From NCBI RefSeq assembly GCF_030272615.1, contig NC_081415.1, positions 627,605,240-627,669,239 on the forward strand: DNA of 64,000 nt, in the 5' to 3' direction. The notes beneath the pieces are model-generated. The model did not search any database and was not told the DNA's origin. It worked only from the letters and a program-made list of their open reading frames with translations. Both the position numbers and the translations under genes were made by a program. This DNA is from Cryptomeria japonica. Lineage: Eukaryota; Streptophyta; Pinopsida; Cupressales; Cupressaceae. Below are positions 35,601 through 46,465 of the stretch, one piece after another. Within the stretch, counting starts at the first letter, position 1, and each line of letters begins with the position of its first letter.

Positions 35601-37098
35601 TCTAAAATTTACCTAACTTGTGTGCTTGCATGAAGGGATGATTATTTCAAACAATCCAAACTACTAATAAATCTTTGTTGCAGGTCCTTGGCAAGGGTTT
35701 TTGGATTTTTATTGTGTGCCTTATTTTCATAGACTAGCAAACACTTCAATTGGTGCACTAAAATTGAATCATTTTCTTTTGTGTCTTGAGCAATAGGCTC
35801 TTTTTGTTTAATCTTTAGAGGGTCTGTCTTCCCGTGTGGTCATTAGGACTACTAGTGAGAAGAGAATGACCCAAGTGGTAGCAAGGAAAACCCACCTCTT
35901 CCGAACCACTATAAATAACTGTATTCATGGTGAAAACTATGAATAACGTGTGTTGATTAGTTCATACCGACACCATGTCTCCCCATAAACCCGTTTGATC
36001 AAATTTATTTGATCAGTTGTAGGGCGTAACCCCTACCGGCTGGGAGCCTTCTGTATTTACAGAGCTGAAAGTGCCACATGTATGGCCACACGAGCGGATG
36101 CCCTTACTAGCACCTTTTTGTTTTAGAAGCCCAAATCCTTCTAGTTGTTGGGGCAGGAGGTCGGACCTTTGGTAGCGGCCCACACACATACGGTTCTTAG
36201 TAGAGATACAAAGTTCGCCATGGGGAGTTTTCGTGGGGACTGATGCTTGGCTGACCCGAGAAGTGAGTGCCGAGGGTGGAGCCAGTGAGGTCAAGCATCT
36301 AAGTATCCGCTCTGAATAACGTAGCCTCGGGGGTAAAACCCCATGTGGGATCAACAACTATTGTCTTGGCTAGCCATAAGAATTGTGCTTGACTTATTTT
36401 AAACATTCAAAACATTCAAGACCAAACAACAAAACATTATGTCTTTTGTGTCTTCAAGTGTATGCAAAACATTTTTACATCAAACAACACACTTTTCTTG
36501 GAGTCATTTTGAGTCTAAACACTTGCAAACATTGAGTCCTCATCAACATTGTGTCCTCTTGTCACAAAAAATAGTCAAACATTCAGATTTGGTCACAATC
36601 AACAACTTCACAAATTGGAAAATTTTTATAGTCCAGCAAACAAGAGCAATCAGTTCGGAATTCTTGAGCTTCCTAGGTTATTTCTCCAGGTTTTCATCTA
36701 GCATTCAACCTGTCTTTGGGTCTGACAAAGTCCATCATTGCTTTACACCTTACATTACATTCACATTTGTCTAAACTTGAGTCAAAAGGTCACTTGCTTG
36801 TCCTCACTATACTTTGTCAACACACTACATACAACAACATTTTGCTAAGTAGTCCCTCATCAAGGTCTATCACCTTTGGGTCTCATTTGGTCTTACTTAG
36901 AGTCAAGGTCAACTTACCTCATCAAGAGAAACTATCATCTCTTTGGAAGTCACACCTACTCTACTACATACATACTTGGTCTTACACTTTGGACATTGCA
37001 AGTACACCTCAAATTCATTTACATTCCATCCAACTCTTGGTCTTCCATACTTTTTTCATTTTCATCTAGTTTCACACATCTCGGTCAATACCTAGTTC
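35601..37098 (+). other. Rest of the leader of D, no gene recognised
   Basis: Contains a GC-richer part (about 35830-36360) ending in a GGGGGTAAAACCCC palindrome (about 36331), then sequence made of short words such as CAAACATT, CACTTG and GGTCTT up to the gag start. An opposite-strand frame at 36013-36357 shows no similarity to anything I know. Confidence 0.4.
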
Positions 37099-38627
37099 AT
37101 GGTTGAAACTCGTCTTCAAAAATCTAGGAGAGAAACTAAAGAGGCTCAAGAGTCCGCAAACATGAGTTCTTATGAGTATGACAATGATATCTTTTTCAAT
37201 TTTGATCATACTACATTACCTGACATGGATGCCTATAGAAACATTCCAAATGTTGAGAACATGGACACTACAAACACCAATGATACACACAATGATGATA
37301 TGGACAAATTTTCAATACATTCAGTAGATGTGGAAGAATCCATTATGGATCCTCATTTCAATCGATTGGCTGAGGAAATAATGAGGAGGGATAGACAATA
37401 CTTCTTACAAATGATGGCACAAAGTGGAGCCAAGATCCCTCATGATTTTGACATGTCTCAAATAATGGAACATAGGCCTTTGCAACAAACTCACTCCAAC
37501 ATGGATCAAAGAAGGCTTGATAGTGGAGGCAATAGAGGACCACATATGGTGCCTGAATCACCATCATCTTTGTTTCAAAAACCAGAGGTCCCATACACAC
37601 ATGGTCAAGCATATGATACTCACCTTCGCAGACCATCATGGAAATCTTATGCAGAAAAATATGCTCAATCACATATCAATGCTAAGGATCAACCACCAAA
37701 GCAATTGGATATTCAAAGGCATGCTCAAAATTTGGACACAAGGAAACCCCGTGTCAAATTTGGGGGCAACACATTAGAACATGACATGCCTGTAGAGTAT
37801 GGTATACATGGACAAAATAGATATTTCATTCCTCAACATGAATCTATACCAAGTGGTCCATATATGCAACATCACTATAGACCTCCTCCATATGAACATG
37901 TGTATGATCAATATCATCCATATATGCAACATGCTCCTCCTCCAATTGGTGCCTCAAGCATGGGGTATGGTCCAAGAAGTCGATCTCCACCTAAGAGCAA
38001 TTTGGAGCAACAAATCAGGGACTTACAAAAGAAAATGGAGGACATAAATACACCAAAGCCAACATACACAATGAGAGACATATGTCCCTATCCATTTGAC
38101 AAAAGCATTCCAATGCCTCCATTTCCTACACACTTTGTGACGCCTAAGTTTGATAAGCATAGAGGAAAAGGGGATTCTAAGGCACACATAAGACAATTTT
38201 TCACAGCTTGCATTGAGGTAGCAGCAGAAGAGACATATTTGGTGAGATTATTCCCACAAAGCCTAGGTGATCAAGCTATGGAATGGTTCTCCCAACTCCC
38301 ACCTGGTATTAAGTCATAGGGTGACTTAGCAGAGGCATTTATCCAACATTTCTCCTACAACATAGAGACAGACATTGGCTATGATCTAAGGAAAACTTGT
38401 TTGTCCACCTTTAAGGACGTCATTGAAAAAGGCTTAGCAACAGAGAAGGTCCTAATTGAACAAGGAGTTATTAAGATATTCAAGAAAAACAAAGATGACT
38501 TTAAAGGAAAAGACAAGTCAAGATTTTGGAATAAAAACAAGAACACAGTCAATGATGGTGTTGTTGATGCCAACACAGTGCACCCAAATTCATCTTTTTG
38601 GGATCAAGGTCTACAAACAATCAAGTG
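37099..38627 (+). pseudogene. Element D gag
   Basis: Starts MVETRLQKSRRETKEAQESA, typical of gypsy gag. A long Pro/His/Met-rich spacer (PYMQHHYRPPPYEHVYDQYH) follows, with a short coiled coil (NLEQQIRDLQKKMEDI). The retrotrans_gag domain is at about 38140-38400: GDSKAHIRQFFTACIEVA, FPQSLGDQAMEWFSQLPPG, AEAFIQHFSYNI. A stop at 38317 breaks it. After RKTCLSTFK the text jumps to VIEKGLATEKVLIEQG, so part of the gag domain seems deleted. A frameshift near 38600 leads to the next frame. Confidence 0.85.
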
Positions 38628-39872
38628 AATACTCAAACAACTTCCAGATCACGAAGGAAGTACACCCCATTGGGAGAACCACTTGAGTCAGTTTTCAAAA
38701 AGCTAGTGGCAAACAAGGTAATCACTATTCCAGATTTTCCTCCATATGAGCCAAAGGTCAAACCAAATTGGTGGAATGATGACGAATATTGTGAATTTCA
38801 TAAGAGCAAGGGTCATAAGACAGGAAATTGTCATCGACTGAAGAACATCATACAAGATCTCATTGATAGGGGTGACATTGAGATTGAAGGGCACTCATCC
38901 AATCAAGAACATGAGATGTTTAAGGAACCATTCCCAAAGCATGACAAGGGAAAAGCTAAAGCCACAGATGACCAAACCAACTATACCAGAGCAACCTATA
39001 ACTATGATTCAACTATCAATCACATTTCAATGGACAATTACGTCTCTACCATTATCATCAAGGACAAAAACCCTGAGAATTCTACCCAGAGACCCAAGAT
39101 TGTCCTAAAAGGTGTTGGATATTCTTTCAAACCTACCTTTGAATGTCATGTTACAACCCGTCGAGGTAAAATCACTTTGCAAGGTGCTCCAGCCAAGAAC
39201 ATCGCTTTTGCATCAACTAAGCCCGAGTACGACCTTGTAGAACAGTTAGGGAAGACACCTGCGCTCATCTCCATCCTTGACCTCTTACGCATATCCCCCA
39301 CACATAAAGCCATTCTTGACAAAATCTTGAGAGACATCGCCGTTCCTACTGATCTAAACATGGACCAGTTTCAAGCCATGGTGGGATACCTTTCCATTCC
39401 ACACTCCCTTACATTCACAGAAGCTGATGATGCCTCCGTAAGTCAGCCACATAATGCACCATTACACATTGAAGCCTTCATACACAAACATAGAATCAAA
39501 CAAGTCCTGATAGATGGAGGAGTAGGTCTAAACATTTGTACATTGAGCACAATTAAACAATTGGGATATTCTAATAAAGCTATGAATTCTACAAACAAAA
39601 TCACCATCAAGGCATATGATGACGAAGAGCGCTCATCCAGGGGCATAGTCACCTTACCTCTCAGAGTTGGGCCAGTTATGAAGGATGTGGTATGCCAAGT
39701 CCTTGATCTAGATCTCACATACAACATATTGCTAGGACATCCTTGGATTCATGAGATGAGCGCAGTACCATCTACATATCATCAATGTATCAAGTTTCCA
39801 CACAATGGAGTTGAAGTGACTGTCAAAGCTGACCCAAATCCATTTATATATTGCAACAATCTGCAGCCTTGA
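38598..39872 (+). pseudogene. Element D zinc knuckle and retropepsin-like protease
   Basis: 424-codon open frame. EYCEFHKSKGHKTGNCHRLK (about 38787) is the CX2HX4GHX4C-type knuckle of plant gypsy elements, followed by IIQDLIDRGDIEI. The protease is at about 39460-39760: HKHRIKQVLIDGGVGLNICT has the D-G-G in place of DSG/DTG seen in many plant gypsy proteases, and LTYNILLGHPWIHEM is its second conserved block. It should process gag, but without pol it is of unclear use. The frame stays open to 39870 and homologous sequence goes on after two stops. Confidence 0.8.
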
Positions 39873-39995
39873 TTAGAAATAACAATACCAGTCAATCAAG
39901 AAGCTATTCCTTCATTAGGATATGTGGATCTAGAATCCTTGAAAGCTTCTACATCAAAACAAACATAGCTCAAAGAAAAGTTCAAGATTAAAGAC

Positions 39996-41063
39996 ATGGG
40001 ATGTGGTGAGTATATCTTTCATGTTGATCAACTCCCACTATCTCCTATGGTATTTAGCCAACATGAACAATCTGCAAACAATTTGCAATGTCAAGGAATT
40101 GGATGTGAACCACCTAGTGTTGTGGCTACTAAGTCTGAATGTAAATCTCCTCTAGTGGTGCAAGCAACTCTTGATATCAATAGTCCTAAGGGTGGTTCTA
40201 GCAAAGAATCTATTGAGTGTATCGCCAGCCCTCTTAAGAACTCACATAGCTTTACCATTTCATCCACTCATTCCATTTCCACTCCACTTCCAAACTTGGA
40301 TCAACAAGAATTACAAAAGCCCTCACTTATTGGGGATCAAAAATCAAGCTTTGAAAAGAAAAATCTAAACGTCAAAAATAAAGAAAAGTCCTTTAGTCCA
40401 AATCAAAATCAAAATCTATTAGACTCTGCAAAAATAAAGTTCAAGGACAAAAATCCTATGAAGCAAAAAGAACAAGAGTTGATCTCCCTTAATACCAAAA
40501 TAACTAGGGGCAAAAGTTCTAAAATTTCAAGTAAAAAATAATACTTGTTGATCCTAAGTCTCCATCATGCTATCCTACTTTCACTTCTTTTTACAATCAT
40601 AAGCCTTCATCACTCATCCACTTGTTTCACACATTCTTTCCCTTATGGCAATACATTGTGGACCTTTAATGGAGCTTCCTCAAGGGACTTTGTTATCAGG
40701 GGTGCCCAAACTTCTTTAGGTGACACGCATATGGGCTTGTGTAGTCCACACGCTAGTAATTCTATCTCAGTTCCCTTATCAAGGAAGACAATCACTCAAG
40801 CTACACGTCATTCAGTCAAGGAACGATGCAGCTACAATCACAGGGTCAAGCCTCGCACATTTGAGGTAGGTGATTTGGTTCTCAGAAAAAACCCCAAAAA
40901 TCAGCAAGACAGAGAGAAGAAGGGCAAGTTCGAACCAAATTGGCTTGGTCCTTACATCATTACAGCAGCATATGGATCTGGTGCATATCAACTCTCAACT
41001 ACAGAAGGTGAACTTTTGGAGGATCCTATCAACAACATGCACCTTCACAGGTTCTACAAATAG
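39996..41063 (+). pseudogene. Element D linker and integrase C-terminal tail
   Basis: Same frame as the protease. A Ser/Lys/Asn-rich stretch to 40541 is unrecognised. From about 40780 it reads TITQATRHSVKERCSYN, RTFEVGDLVLRKNPKN, KFEPNWLGPYIITAAYGSG and YQLSTTEGELL, ending NMHLHRFYK. This is the C-terminal domain of gypsy integrase, which binds DNA non-specifically. About 2.5 kb of reverse transcriptase, RNase H and integrase core expected between protease and this tail is absent. The stop at 40539 separates the two parts. Confidence 0.8.
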
Positions 41064-42628
41064 CTCTTTGGAATATCCTAATTAAAAAATACAAAAAAAT
41101 CAAAAATTTCAAAAATACAAAAAAATCAAAAAATTCAAAAATACAAAAAAAATTATAAAACAAAAAAAATCGTTACTTGGTGAAAACCTGGCAAACAGGC
41201 GCCTTGTGACACAAAAAACATTGAAAAATCGAAAAAAGTAAAGAGAAATAATTTTGTTCAATGGTGAAAACCACTTCGGTGGTGCCCTGGGCAAGTACCA
41301 TGGTGAAAACTGGGTCACTAGTGCCATGCGTAGAGACATTGCTCCTCCCTCCTTCAAGATTCACTTTCATCCTTTCACTTTGCACACACTCACGACCAAT
41401 TCATCCATAATAAACTTACCCATTCCCATCATGGCTTGTTATTGATCTACCCAAGATTGGTTAGCCATTCATAATAAACCTCCCTTTCCATCCATAATAA
41501 ATCAGATCCTATCTGTGGCTAAGGAAAATCCTACGTCTAGTGATGGGTGTGGAACTGAGAACATCACATGTTTCGAGGAGTACAGTTTCTTCCAGCTTCC
41601 TTCAGTCTATCTGTGCACAATCCGCAATAAAGCAACATTTGCATCACAGATCCGCAATAAAGTTTCATCTTCTCCACAATAAAGTATTGGTTTCATGGAT
41701 TCAGTCAGTTTCAGATGAGATACAACAACAACAATGGGCTTCAACAAATCAAATCTTTCAACAGACTCAAACACCATATGGTTCAATGCTATCTATCCTT
41801 TTTGTGAAAGTAAACATTGTGACCACTTTCAAATAAGACTTATACAAGTGACAAGAGACACTAAATTTGAGGACTACAGTGGATGTTGGTGTCAAGTCTT
41901 GGTTTTCTTTTGAATTTATTTTTTGGTGACATGTCTTTTAGCTTTTCCAGGATGTCTCTGACTAGAGATTCTATCTCCAGGATGTCTTTGACTAGAAAGG
42001 CGAGGATGGGGTATCGTCACCTATTTGTATTTGCTATCTATAGATTGTCTTTTAGTAATGCTATGACTTGTCCAAGGATATGTGGACACTGAGAGTCTAG
42101 TATGAACAGGGGCATTCCTTGTTTGTGACTGTCTTATCTCCATGCAAATAGGTACAATGACTTTCTGGGTCGAACATATGCCTCGATTGTCATAACCTAC
42201 TTGCCATAATAAAGCTCAATGATGATAACGCACAAGAAGCTCTTTCACTGATTGACTTCCATCGTCCTTATTGAGTCCATGCAGCCCACTATCACATGAC
42301 TGAGTATAATGACACACCAAAAACATTTGCATTTCATGTAGTTGCACCTGCATTACCACATATAAGCATTTCATACATACATATAGATATCACAACTGCA
42401 TCACATCCTGCACACAACACCTGTTAGCACAATTTACATTTGCATTATCATATTCATCTACATTACATACATTCACATTTGCATCATGCATACACATATA
42501 AAACATAAAAGAACAAAAAAAAATATTGCATTGCATCATATACATATTTGCATCCATATCAGAAGCATCACATAAGAACATCTCATCACATAGGTACACA
42601 TGCATATAGCTTCCGCAAAGATGAATCA

Positions 42629-42665
<37 letters not shown>

Positions 42666-42891
42666 GTCATGATACAATGATGTCAAAATCATATGGCTAC
42701 AATCACCCGCAGGTGTCTACATCATCATACAAAAATGGTACAATACTGATACATAGGGAGCCCTCTATGGCTATGATGAATTTCCTACCTCAGAGCTGGC
42801 TAGCCTCGATGGAGTTTGAGCCCTGGAAGTACCTGCCCCAAGATCATCTCTCCTGGCCCTTGTGTCCTCTGCAGCCACCCCTCGTGTCGCC
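41064..42891 (+). other. 3' region of D: A-rich repeats and (AT)n, no gene
   Basis: 41085-41170 is a run of short CAAAAAAATCAAAAATT units. 41270-41330 repeats ATGGTGAAAAC.... with GGTG/GTGCC. 42320-42600 is rich in CATTTGCATC and ACATAC words. 42633-42661 is an (AT) microsatellite of 29 bases. No coding frame is supported on the plus strand. Confidence 0.55.
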
Positions 42892-43335
42892 CTATTCGGA
42901 TAGAGGAACCCACTGATAACTCCTGCCAACACTATTGGTAGTGCTAATCCTGTCCATGTCATCGTGTCCCATGCCACATGTCAAGCCCTCATCTCTAGTC
43001 CTGGATTCTGAAACATTCATCTCAGTGCATCTGTCTCCGTCTCGATCGTAAGGAACTAACTCCCCATCGATCGGTATTCTCAAAATCTTGTATACATCCT
43101 CCAAGGTGACTGTCATCTCACCCATCGACAAATGAAACGTACATGTCTCTGAGTGCCATCTCTCAACCAACACAGTCAGCAATCCCATGTTCGCCCGAAA
43201 CTCAGGCACATACAGAATATGTCTCAATCCCATAGCCTCAATCGCAGCTCAGTCCTCAACTGTCAACTCAGGTCGCAACCTCTGAGTCGATAGGAATCTC
43301 TCCCGCGACTCCAGCATAGGCAAATACTCCTACAG
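42892..43335 (-). pseudogene. Plant mobile domain (PMD) protein fragment, antisense in D
   Basis: Minus strand, one frame with a single TGA at about 43255. The N-terminal part reads EYLPMLESRERFLSTQRL; then MGLRHILYVPEFRANMGL, LTVLVERWHSETCTFHLS, GEMTVTLEDVYKILRIPIDG. The ERW...T..F....GE.T.TL.DV..L...P..G block is diagnostic of the plant mobile domain (PF10536, Arabidopsis MAIN/MAIL relatives, also known in transposons). Only the first ~110 residues of a ~400-residue domain are visible; exons beyond were not found. It is opposite to gag and just before the 3' LTR, where some plant gypsy elements carry extra antisense genes. The function in the element is unknown. Confidence 0.7.
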
Positions 43336-43369
43336 TCACACAAATCAATCATCTCAGTCCTAGTGACAC

Positions 43370-43580
43370 TCACTGTTCATCACAAAGTGTTGCTTCTATC
43401 CTAGTGGTACTCCCTATTCATCACAAAGTACTATGTGTTTGGCACTCCCTGTTCATCACAAAGTGCTGCTCACATTTGCACTCACTGTTCTTAAAAAAGT
43501 GTTGCTCATATTTTAGTACTCCCTGTTCATCACAAAGTACTATATCTTGGTACTCACTGTTCATCACAAAGTGCCTTGAT
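43370..43580 (+). repeat. Imperfect ~40 bp tandem repeats in D
   Basis: Five or six copies of a unit around ACTC.CTGTTCATCACAAAGT, alternating GTACT and GTGCT sides. After it come a near-duplicate of GCTTGAGTG.ATCCTCT (43592 and 43708) and repeated GACG.GCCTA/GGCACCAAC words (43855-43925). No gene is seen from here to the 3' LTR at 44440. Confidence 0.7.
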
Positions 43581-44439
43581 CTATCCTATCCTAGGGCCTC
43601 TGCTTGAGTGAATCCTCTTGAGAAGTTTCTTAATTAGCAACGTACGTTCTATCACAAAATTGTCAATCCTAGCCCTATTTGTTATCCTAGTCTTCCCTAG
43701 AGGACCTGCTTGAGTGTATCCTCTCAGCAACTTATCCAATCGATAGCATATGTTCATCACAGAACTGCCGATTTGACCTAGAAGACACAAATTCACATTT
43801 TTGGACACAAACACGCTTTCCTGACATAAACACGCTTAGAGACTGCATAAACGCACCTGGCACCAACACAGACGCGCCTAGCAAGCATAAACAAGCTTGG
43901 CACCAACGTAGACGTGCCTACACGTTTTTGACATTTTTTGGACCCTATTCTAAGCACATTTATTACTCTACCTAGCATGCATTAATGACAACAATAAATG
44001 CATCAAAGTACAAGGAGGTTTTGTGGTACTTACCGGCTCTCTTGCCTTTGCTGGCCTCTAGAATCGGTGAACGCGATCGAATCTGTGAATCAAAGACATT
44101 GCTGCTGACTGCTGCTGCTCTATTTTCGCTCTGCACTCTGCTCTCATGGATGTGTAGTTGACAATGAGGATGTATTTCCCTCGTGGTCTATCTTATAGAC
44201 TGCCCTAGCCCTCGTTTCCCGAGTCAACCTTCATTATCCCATGACTTTCTCACTCTATCCGGTTAGTCCATTCTATCTCATCTTTCTTATCGAGAGATTG
44301 TCTGCGATCTTTTCAGACATTTTTTCATCCAATCTCTCGAGGGGGCATATCATTCCCATCTTGGGGCAACTCTGTATCAGTTCATCTTATCTTCTTTGAA
44401 ACAACGCGACAAGCCGCATTGTCTCAAAGAGGGGCAAAA

Positions 44440-45235
44440 TGTAGACACCCAAAATTGTCATGTCTAATTAAATAAATACTTTATTTATTTAATTACTTTA
44501 GCCTAATTCTTCTATTAATTAAATAAATCTTTATTTATTTAATTAATTCATTTATCCTCTTCTAGCCTTATTTCTCATTTAAATAAATACATTTATTTAT
44601 TTAAATTATCCTTTTCCTAAATTAAATAAATATCTTATTTATTTAATTGATCTCACTCCTTCTATTAATTAAATAAATCTTTATTTATTTAATTAATTCA
44701 TTAACCTTTTCTACCCATGACACATGTCATTCATTTCTTAATTCATACACTACCTACCCCCTTTATTATTTTATTATTTCTTTTACCTACCCTCTAATCA
44801 TAGCTGACCTCCTTTTACACCTCTCAATCTTATCCCTCCATTTCTTATAGTGTCTTCTATATAAGGAGATGCTTCCTTCATTATCAACCCTAATCAATCT
44901 ATGCAAACCCCCCCGTTGACTACTTGACTACAATACACTTTTGAACATAGGCGATCCTACTTGCAACCACATTTATGTTCTTTGTTGAGCTCTTGTGCAC
45001 ATAAAATCTGAGAGCAAATATATCAAACAAGATCAATGGAGATAGGAAGAATGGAGATCCAAACCCTATTGGACATGTGATGGTATAATCTTTGTGATTT
45101 CATTTGATTTGCATTGTCTTAGGTAATCTTCATATGTTATGGTGGATCTTTGTTGTTGTTAGGCTAGGGTTTTGTGGTTGAATCCATTTATTCTTCCAAC
45201 ATTATTATTCTTGTTATCCATTTTCACCATAAACA
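44440..45235 (+). repeat. 3' LTR of element D (796 bp)
   Basis: Matches 33740-34532 with roughly 15-20 differences including a 3 bp gap, so insertion is recent relative to A, C and F. It is preceded by the purine-rich AAAGAGGGGCAAAA (44427-44440). Confidence 0.95.
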
Positions 45236-45410
45236 GCTCCCAGAGGGAGAGATTGTTGTTTGGGAGAGATTATTACTCTCTGTATCTATATTTTGATTTC
45301 TGGTTATGATCTCTTTTTGGAGATTATTAGTTTTTGGTATTTGGCATTTCTATTTTGGCACTTTGATGGTTTTTCCATCTTGTGTTGCCATCAATGCCAA
45401 AGGGGGAGAT

Positions 45411-46465
45411 TGTTGGTATTTTAGTATGGTTTTGTCATTGATGTCAACACCTACTAAACACTTATCAACTCTGGCACTTTGGAGAATCAGCAACATTCAC
45501 CGACAAGCAAATGACTCATACACAATCACTGGTATCTGATACACCAACAAGATATAATGATCACTGGCACTTGGTTATGTCAAAGACATTGTGTGGACAC
45601 TTTGTTTTGGAGTTTTGTTTATTGGTACATTAGCATTTGCATATTTGCTGTTATCGGCAAATAGGTCCAGGTTACACTGGCAGGTTTATCTTTTCCAGAT
45701 CAGCATGGCACGCTATGGAGATGATTAATTATTATTGTAAATGCATTAAGCCGACATGTTGAATTGGTTATTGCATCGGATAGTGTATTGTTTGTAAAAT
45801 GTTTTTATTGTAATATCTTGTAGAGTCGACCTACTAAAATTGGTCTTAGGTTATGGTATAAATGTAAGATCTTATTTGTAAGATCATATATGTAATGCGA
45901 AAAAGGATTGTGTGAAGGTATATGCGAGAATAAGCAGAGTTGTACACACAGACATCATTTGAAGATTGAAGGAGGGTTTTTGTGAAGACAATCAGAACTA
46001 CACGAGTATTGAATCCAACATATGAAGATGCTATTTTGTGCAGTGTATTTTTATTGGATTTAACCATCCAACTATACTCAGTGTGACTCTCATTTTGTGA
46101 TTGAGCAGTGAGCTCTAGGCGCTTGGCCTTTCTGCATGTGTAGACCCTATTTATGTACACTTACTATCTATAGTAGTATCATCTGATTGTGGGTAATGTT
46201 TTCCACCGTGGTTTTTCCCCTTACAGGGTTTCCACATACAAATATTGGTGTTATGTGTTGTGGATGACTTTGTCTTTATGTTTCATGCACTAATCCTTAC
46301 CGGTATAGCAATTAATTGTTAAAACTGTCTATCGACATATTGAACTGGTTTACCGGTATTAAGCATTAAGTTGGTTAAGTTGTTTTTGGTTTGAATTTAT
46401 TTGACAACTGATTCACTGCCCCCCCCCCCCCCCCCCCCCCCTCTTAGTTTCTCCAAGACCTAACA
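45411..46465 (+). repeat. 3' LTR of element C, with a 23-base C run
   Basis: Matches 28285-29333 end to end with small gaps. It is preceded by CCAAAGGGGGAGAT (45397-45410). The C tract near its end is expanded to 23 Cs (46419-46441), against eight in the 5' copy. The expansion may be biological slippage or an assembly or base-calling artefact. Confidence 0.95.

Larger units (their letters stand above)
33740..45235 (+). mobile_element. Element D: gypsy-type retrotransposon lacking RT, nested in C
   Basis: Perfect GCTCC duplication (33735-33739 and 45236-45240). LTRs 33740-34532 and 44440-45235 are about 98% similar by eye. The leader has ~300 bp tandem repeats; gag, a CX2H knuckle and a protease follow, then a Ser/Lys-rich linker and only the C-terminal tail of integrase. 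Reverse transcriptase, RNase H and the integrase core are missing. An antisense plant-mobile-domain frame lies before the 3' LTR. It probably moved in trans. Confidence 0.9.
28285..46465 (+). mobile_element. Element C: Sirevirus-like copia retrotransposon nested in B
   Basis: Perfect GTATT duplication (28280-28284 and 46466-46470), LTRs of 1,049 and 1,055 bp, primer site ATTGGTATCAGAGC (29335-29348), gag-pol frame 29390-33535, purine tracts, with element D inserted at 33740. The multiplied AAAGGGGGAGA tracts, the C-rich LTR end and the gag type fit the Sirevirus/Maximus group. Eight stop codons inactivate the coding frame. Confidence 0.95.

Noticed and set aside
36013-36357. 114-codon minus-strand frame in the leader of D
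   Set aside because: No motif, no partner, and it lies in the untranslated leader of a retroelement.
36439-37106. Plus-strand frames before gag of D
   Set aside because: Ser/His/Leu-rich, no similarity to gag, and the recognised gag start is at 37099.
42771-42977. Extra minus-strand frame as a PMD exon
   Set aside because: Overlaps the end of the PMD frame in another phase and shows no PMD motif.
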